NCBI GenBank assembly: GCA_020438355.1 | Contig: JAGQUT010000020.1 | Span: 1-35,858, forward strand | Direction: 5' to 3' | DNA length: 35,858 nt | Source of the DNA: Solirubrobacterales bacterium | GTDB lineage: Bacteria > Actinomycetota > Thermoleophilia > Solirubrobacterales > 70-9 | Position numbers and translations under genes: made by a program | Notes under the pieces: model-generated | What the model saw: only the letters and a program-made list of their open reading frames with translations | The model's database searches: none | Told to the model about the DNA's origin: nothing | Shown: in pieces, positions 32,340 to 35,858 of the stretch | How positions within the stretch are numbered: the stretch's first letter is position 1 | How the letters are laid out: every line of letters begins with the position of its first letter

Positions 32340-33407
32340 ATGAGCGAGGAATCGAGGGAACCGGAACGACCCAGTCTGCTCCACAGGCTCGGGCACCTCG
32401 CGGCTACGGTTGGAAAAACCGGGCCGAAGAAGAAGTCGACGAAGATCATCCTGCAGGGATCGATCGCCTTCCTGATCTTTGCCTTTCTGGTCTTCACCGT
32501 CGTCTCCCAGTGGTCGGAGCTCAAGGAGAAGGGCGTCGAGTTCGATTTCGTCTGGCTGATCCCGGCGATGCTGATGATGCTGCTCTACTACGTCGGGGGT
32601 GCCGCAGTCTGGGGGCTGATCCTCCGTTTCCTGGGGAGTCCCGTTCCGGCCATGGAGACCCAGAAAATCTGGGCCCAGCCACTGCTGGTCCGGTACATCC
32701 CCGGCACGGTCCTGTTCCTGCTGGCGAGGATCCTGATGGCCGAGAAGGCCGGAGTCCAGAGGCGGGTCACCACCGCCGGAATCGTCTACGAGCAGGCCGT
32801 CTCCATCGCCGGAGCCCTGACGATCGCCACCTGGTTCCTGATTGACCACCCGGATCTCCAGGACCAACCGGCCAGGTGGCTTCCGCTCCTGGTCCTTCCG
32901 GTAATGGTGGTGCTGCTCCACCCGAGGATTTTCGGTCCGGTATCGAAGCGCCTCCTTCACGCCCTGGGCCGCGAATCACTTCCCCAGCTGATGTCCTTTC
33001 GCGGCGTCGTCACGATCTACTTTTCGTACGTCGTGGTCTGGGCGATCATGGGCATCGGCGTTTTCTTTGCCGCCAGGGCAGTCCACCACCTCAACCTTGA
33101 CGACCTCGCGATCGTGGCGGCCTCCCAGATGATCGGGTTCCTTGCCGCGGTCGTGTCTGCCGTCACTCCCGCCGGGCTAGGGGTGAGGGACGCGGCATTC
33201 GCCTGGGCAGTCAAGGCCGCCCTGCCTTCGGACAGTTTCGGGGTAGGGGCCGTGATCGCTATCGCCGTCCGGGCAACCCAGACTGTGGTCGAACTGGTCT
33301 ACGTGGGCGCCGTGACTGGATTGACCCGCCGCGAAGGAGACGAGGACGAAATCGAACTCGCAGAAGAAGCTGCCGAAGAGGCCGCCCGACTGAACCGTGC
33401 GAAGTGA
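32340..33407 (+). CDS. Flippase-like integral membrane protein (LPG synthase transmembrane-region family)
   Basis: From ATG 32340 the protein has 355 residues. After a polar basic N-terminus (about 35) come roughly eight hydrophobic segments. SAVTPAGLGVRDAAFAWAV near residue 275-295 matches the strongly conserved P-x-G-(L/I)-G-x-R-(D/E) motif of the family also called UPF0104, related to the membrane half of lysylphosphatidylglycerol synthase. A C-terminal acidic coil (DEDEIELAEEAAEEAARL) follows. Members often act in lipid or polyprenol flipping, but the substrate here is unknown. The open frame reaches back to 32163, but ATG 32340 is right at the 24-bp divergent gap from thiL. It converges on the PBP gene with 6 bp. 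Confidence 0.82.
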   Translation: MSEESREPERPSLLHRLGHLAATVGKTGPKKKSTKIILQGSIAFLIFAFLVFTVVSQWSELKEKGVEFDFVWLIPAMLMMLLYYVGGAAVWGLILRFLGSPVPAMETQKIWAQPLLVRYIPGTVLFLLARILMAEKAGVQRRVTTAGIVYEQAVSIAGALTIATWFLIDHPDLQDQPARWLPLLVLPVMVVLLHPRIFGPVSKRLLHALGRESLPQLMSFRGVVTIYFSYVVVWAIMGIGVFFAARAVHHLNLDDLAIVAASQMIGFLAAVVSAVTPAGLGVRDAAFAWAVKAALPSDSFGVGAVIAIAVRATQTVVELVYVGAVTGLTRREGDEDEIELAEEAAEEAARLNRAK

Positions 33408-33413
33408 CCGGCG

Positions 33414-35546
33414 CTAGCCGGGACTGACGCCGCCGGTTGCCGAACCACCGGTACTGCCGCCGGTGCTTCCGCCCGTGCTGCCGCCGACCCCGGCCGGCTC
33501 CTGACCGACACCGGGTGCGTAGGCATCATCGGGGCCGACAGTTCCCGTGTCCGGGTCGGTCGTCGCGTCCGTCCCGGTGTCAGTTCCCGTGGTGGCATCA
33601 GCGTCGGGGCCGTAATCACTTTCGGTACCGGGAGAGACCGTGTAACCGCCGCTGAAGTCGCCCCAATCCATGGTCTCGTCGGGGATCGGGGTGTCTTCGC
33701 AGGGCACGGCCGCATTGTTGAAGAAGCTGTTCCAGATGCTGGCCGGTGTGCCACCGCCGTCCGATCCGGTGCTGATGTCATTCGACTCGGGGTAGCCGAT
33801 CCACGTCGCCGCGGTCAGGTTCGGCTGGTATCCCACGAACCAGGCGTCGACCTGGTTGTCGGTCGTTCCGGTCTTGCCGGCCTGACCGAGGCAGCCGGTG
33901 TAGGCGCCGGTACCGGTGCCGCCGGTGATGTTTCCGTGCAGGATCTTGGTGATCTCGTAGGCCTCGGCCTCGGAGATGACCCTGGTGCCCTTCGATTTGC
34001 TCGGTCGGTCCACCTCCCCGTTGGGGAACACGACCCGCTCGATCGCGGTCGGGTCGTGGCGAACACCACCGCTGGCGATGGTGGAGTAAGCGCCGGCCAT
34101 CTCGAGCGGCGAGACGCCGATCGTGAGACCGCCGAGGGTTTCGGCGGGGTAACCGTCAAGCGGGGTGTTGATTCCGAGGTTCTTCGCCATTTCGGCGACC
34201 TTGTCGGGACCGACGTCGAGGGCAAGCTGCGCGAACACCGAGTTGTCGGACGCGAGCGTTGCCTGGGCTACATCGATCGTGCCGCTGTAGGAGTCACCGT
34301 AGGTATGGACTTCCCACGGTCCGTAAACGGGATCGTTGATGTTCAGCGGCTTCGACTCATAGAAGGTGGTGTACGGGTCGATGCCTTCGTGAATGGCGGC
34401 CGCCAGGGTGAAGACCTTGAAAGTCGAACCAGGCTGGCGCTTGCCTTGAGCGGCGAGGTTGTACTGGTCGTCGTCATATGAGGCCGATGAAACCATCGCC
34501 TTGATCTCACCGTTTCGAGGGTCGACCGCGACAAGCGCCCCCGAGGGGCCACCGGCGTAGAGATTCGAGTTAAGGGCGTCGAAGCCGGCCTGCTGCATGT
34601 AGGGCTCGACGGTTGTGTAGACCCGAAGGCCGCCGCGGCGGACGGTGTTGACCCCGTACTTCTTGAAGAGTTCCGACTGGACGTAGTCAAAGAAGAACGG
34701 GTCTTCACGATCGAACAGGTCGTCGGCCGGGTTGAGCTGAAGGCCCGACTTTTTCGCCTTCTCGGCCCTTTCCTCCGTGATCATGTTCTGGCTGGCCATC
34801 GCATCGAGGACCTCGTTGCGTCGCTGCTTGGCTCCGGCCGGGTTCTGGATCGGATTGTAGTCCGAAGGCGCCTGGGGCAGTCCGGCCAGCATCGCCGACT
34901 GCGGAAGATTCAGGTTCTCTGGCTTGAGCGAGAAGTAGACCTTGGCAGCGGCGTTGACGCCGATCGCCGTACGGCCACCATTGGTCCCGTATGGAGCCGT
35001 GTTCAGGTACTTGGTGAGGATCAGTTTCTTCGAGTGGTTTTCCTCGTAATCGAGGGCCATCTTTGCTTCCCTGATCTTCCGTTCGAAGTCTCGCTGAGGG
35101 TTGGCGATGAACAGGTTCCGCATCAGCTGCATGGTGATCGTGGAGGCACCCTCGTTCACCTCGCCGGCTTCGAGGTTCTTGAACAGCGCCCTGAGGCCGC
35201 CTTGATAGTCGATTCCGTCGTGCTGGTAGAAGCGCTCGTCTTCGATCGCGACCGTCGCATCCTGGAGGGACTGCGGGATCTCGGAGAGGGGAATCGGCGT
35301 GCGAATTTCGGTCGAGTCGATCAGGCCCAGCTTGCTGCCATCTCCGGCGAAAATGACCGAGTTCTGGCCCTTGTCGATTTCCTTGAGATTGTCGGGGTCG
35401 GGCGCATCAGAGGCCACCGAGAGCACCCAGCCGCCACCGGCCGCAATCGCGGTCAGCATCAAAGCGCCGATCACGGCACCCACCGCCACAAGAACCTTGC
35501 GGGGCGAGCCGCGGTGTCGGCGCACCCTTCTCTGGCGCCTCGTCAT
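33414..35546 (-). CDS. Class A penicillin-binding protein (transglycosylase/transpeptidase)
   Basis: From ATG 35544-35546 the protein has 710 residues; a longer frame to 35651 lacks homology. A basic cytoplasmic tail (RRQRRVRRHRGSPRK) precedes one transmembrane helix (about 18-42). The GT51 domain has EDERFYQHDGID (102-113) and NEGASTITMQL. The transpeptidase domain has Ser374-x2-Lys377 (PGSTFK), Ser433-Asp-Asn435 and Lys558-Thr-Gly560 (AGKTGTTDNQ). It polymerises and crosslinks peptidoglycan on the outer face of the membrane. The C-terminus is a Thr/Asp/Gly-rich disordered tail with a repeated GGST unit, unusual in PBPs but common as a wall-facing linker. It converges on the gene to its left with 6 bp. 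Confidence 0.94.
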   Translation of the reverse strand: MTRRQRRVRRHRGSPRKVLVAVGAVIGALMLTAIAAGGGWVLSVASDAPDPDNLKEIDKGQNSVIFAGDGSKLGLIDSTEIRTPIPLSEIPQSLQDATVAIEDERFYQHDGIDYQGGLRALFKNLEAGEVNEGASTITMQLMRNLFIANPQRDFERKIREAKMALDYEENHSKKLILTKYLNTAPYGTNGGRTAIGVNAAAKVYFSLKPENLNLPQSAMLAGLPQAPSDYNPIQNPAGAKQRRNEVLDAMASQNMITEERAEKAKKSGLQLNPADDLFDREDPFFFDYVQSELFKKYGVNTVRRGGLRVYTTVEPYMQQAGFDALNSNLYAGGPSGALVAVDPRNGEIKAMVSSASYDDDQYNLAAQGKRQPGSTFKVFTLAAAIHEGIDPYTTFYESKPLNINDPVYGPWEVHTYGDSYSGTIDVAQATLASDNSVFAQLALDVGPDKVAEMAKNLGINTPLDGYPAETLGGLTIGVSPLEMAGAYSTIASGGVRHDPTAIERVVFPNGEVDRPSKSKGTRVISEAEAYEITKILHGNITGGTGTGAYTGCLGQAGKTGTTDNQVDAWFVGYQPNLTAATWIGYPESNDISTGSDGGGTPASIWNSFFNNAAVPCEDTPIPDETMDWGDFSGGYTVSPGTESDYGPDADATTGTDTGTDATTDPDTGTVGPDDAYAPGVGQEPAGVGGSTGGSTGGSTGGSATGGVSPG
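33420..33484 (-). repeat. In-frame GGST tandem repeat in the PBP tail
   Basis: The final codons encode GVGGSTGGSTGGSTGGSATGG. The 12-bp unit repeats about four times with synonymous third-base changes, so selection on the peptide, or slippage followed by drift, is likely. The repeat number could vary between strains. Confidence 0.75.
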
Positions 35547-35555
35547 CCCACATAG

Positions 35556-35565
35556 GGTAGCTACC
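35556..35565. promoter_or_regulatory. Palindrome between PBP and divergent gene
   Basis: GGTAGCTACC is a perfect 10-bp palindrome, next to CCTGA/TCAGG (35564-35576), about 10 bp upstream of the PBP ATG. It might be an operator shared by the divergent genes. Short palindromes also arise by chance. Confidence 0.25.
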
Positions 35566-35663
35566 TGACTCTCAGGAACCGTTAAAGAGGAAGCTCCCGC
35601 GCCCGGGCTGCAGGATGGGTTGCGGACTCCGGACGGCGCGAGATGTGACAATCCCTGCTCCCG

Positions 35664-35858
35664 ATGGACGCCACCGAAGCCACAACGGAGACCAGTCCGC
35701 CAGATACGCCGCCCGGCTTCGGCGAGCCGGACCCCGCAGAAGACCCAAACCGCTACCCGTACGCGACGTGGAGCCCCTGGGCAGCAGTCGGTGGTTCCGT
35801 CGCCGCGCTCATTCTCGGAGTGATGCTGGCCCTGCCGGTGATCTGGGCCGCCGGGAAC
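35664..35858 (+). CDS. Membrane protein, N-terminal fragment (runs off window)
   Basis: The ATG at 35664-35666 opens 65 codons to the window edge with no stop. The product begins with a Pro/Thr/Glu-rich stretch (MDATEATTETSPPDTPPGFG) and a polar segment (YPYATWSPW). It then enters a hydrophobic helix (AAVGGSVAALILGVMLALPV). The SPW-then-helix start resembles CPBP-type intramembrane proteases of high-GC actinobacteria, but the motif region is outside the window, so this is only a guess. It diverges from the PBP gene across about 117 bp. Confidence 0.5.
   Translation, partial: MDATEATTETSPPDTPPGFGEPDPAEDPNRYPYATWSPWAAVGGSVAALILGVMLALPVIWAAGN

Noticed and set aside
32316-32960. N-terminal extension of thiL
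   Set aside because: The extra 215 residues are the antisense shadow of the flippase-like gene; ThiL proteins start at MELGEF-like sequence and are about 330 residues long.

Overview
The window is a high-GC bacterial chromosome segment. Frequent GTG/TTG starts, an rpsF-ssb-rpsR-rplI-dnaB cluster, secreted Arg/Ala/Pro-rich proteins and a GT20 trehalose-phosphate synthase fit an actinobacterium. I infer the Solirubrobacterales/Thermoleophilia, from protein style only and without a database search.

Bases 1-840 hold two tandem TetR-type regulators; the second is cut by the window edge. Bases 912-20550 are a surface or extracellular polysaccharide locus of the Wzx/Wzy type, with genes on both strands. 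It contains a TagO/WecA-like initiating phosphoglycosyltransferase, two GT4-like glycosyltransferases, two SDR sugar-nucleotide epimerases, a UDP-HexNAc 6-dehydrogenase and an AsnB-type amidotransferase. It also has a zinc-ribbon methyltransferase, a Wzx flippase, a Wzy-like polymerase with a large extracytoplasmic tail, a WzyC/O-antigen-ligase protein with TPRs, and two tandem secreted clan-A glycoside hydrolases. Two membrane proteins are of unknown function. Together these would build, export, polymerise, attach and trim a polymer that probably contains (perhaps amidated) hexosaminuronic acid.

Bases 20551-26493 are a core replication/translation block on the minus strand, read rpsF, ssb, rpsR, rplI, dnaB, a DnaC/DnaI-like ATPase, purA. 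Several junctions overlap. The non-coding parts are structured: a terminator and a candidate small RNA lie downstream of purA, a two-copy structured element follows purA and ssb, and stacked hairpins lie between rpsF and ssb. The conserved DnaB N-terminus is encoded upstream of the first ATG, with no ATG, GTG or TTG to start it.

Bases 26598-35858 are housekeeping and envelope genes: a Pro-rich membrane-anchored protein, then a minus-strand run thiL - S1C protease - otsA - secreted TAP-like hydrolase, a plus-strand flippase-like membrane protein, a class A penicillin-binding protein, and the start of another membrane protein. I found no tRNA, rRNA, CRISPR array, insertion sequence or prophage gene.
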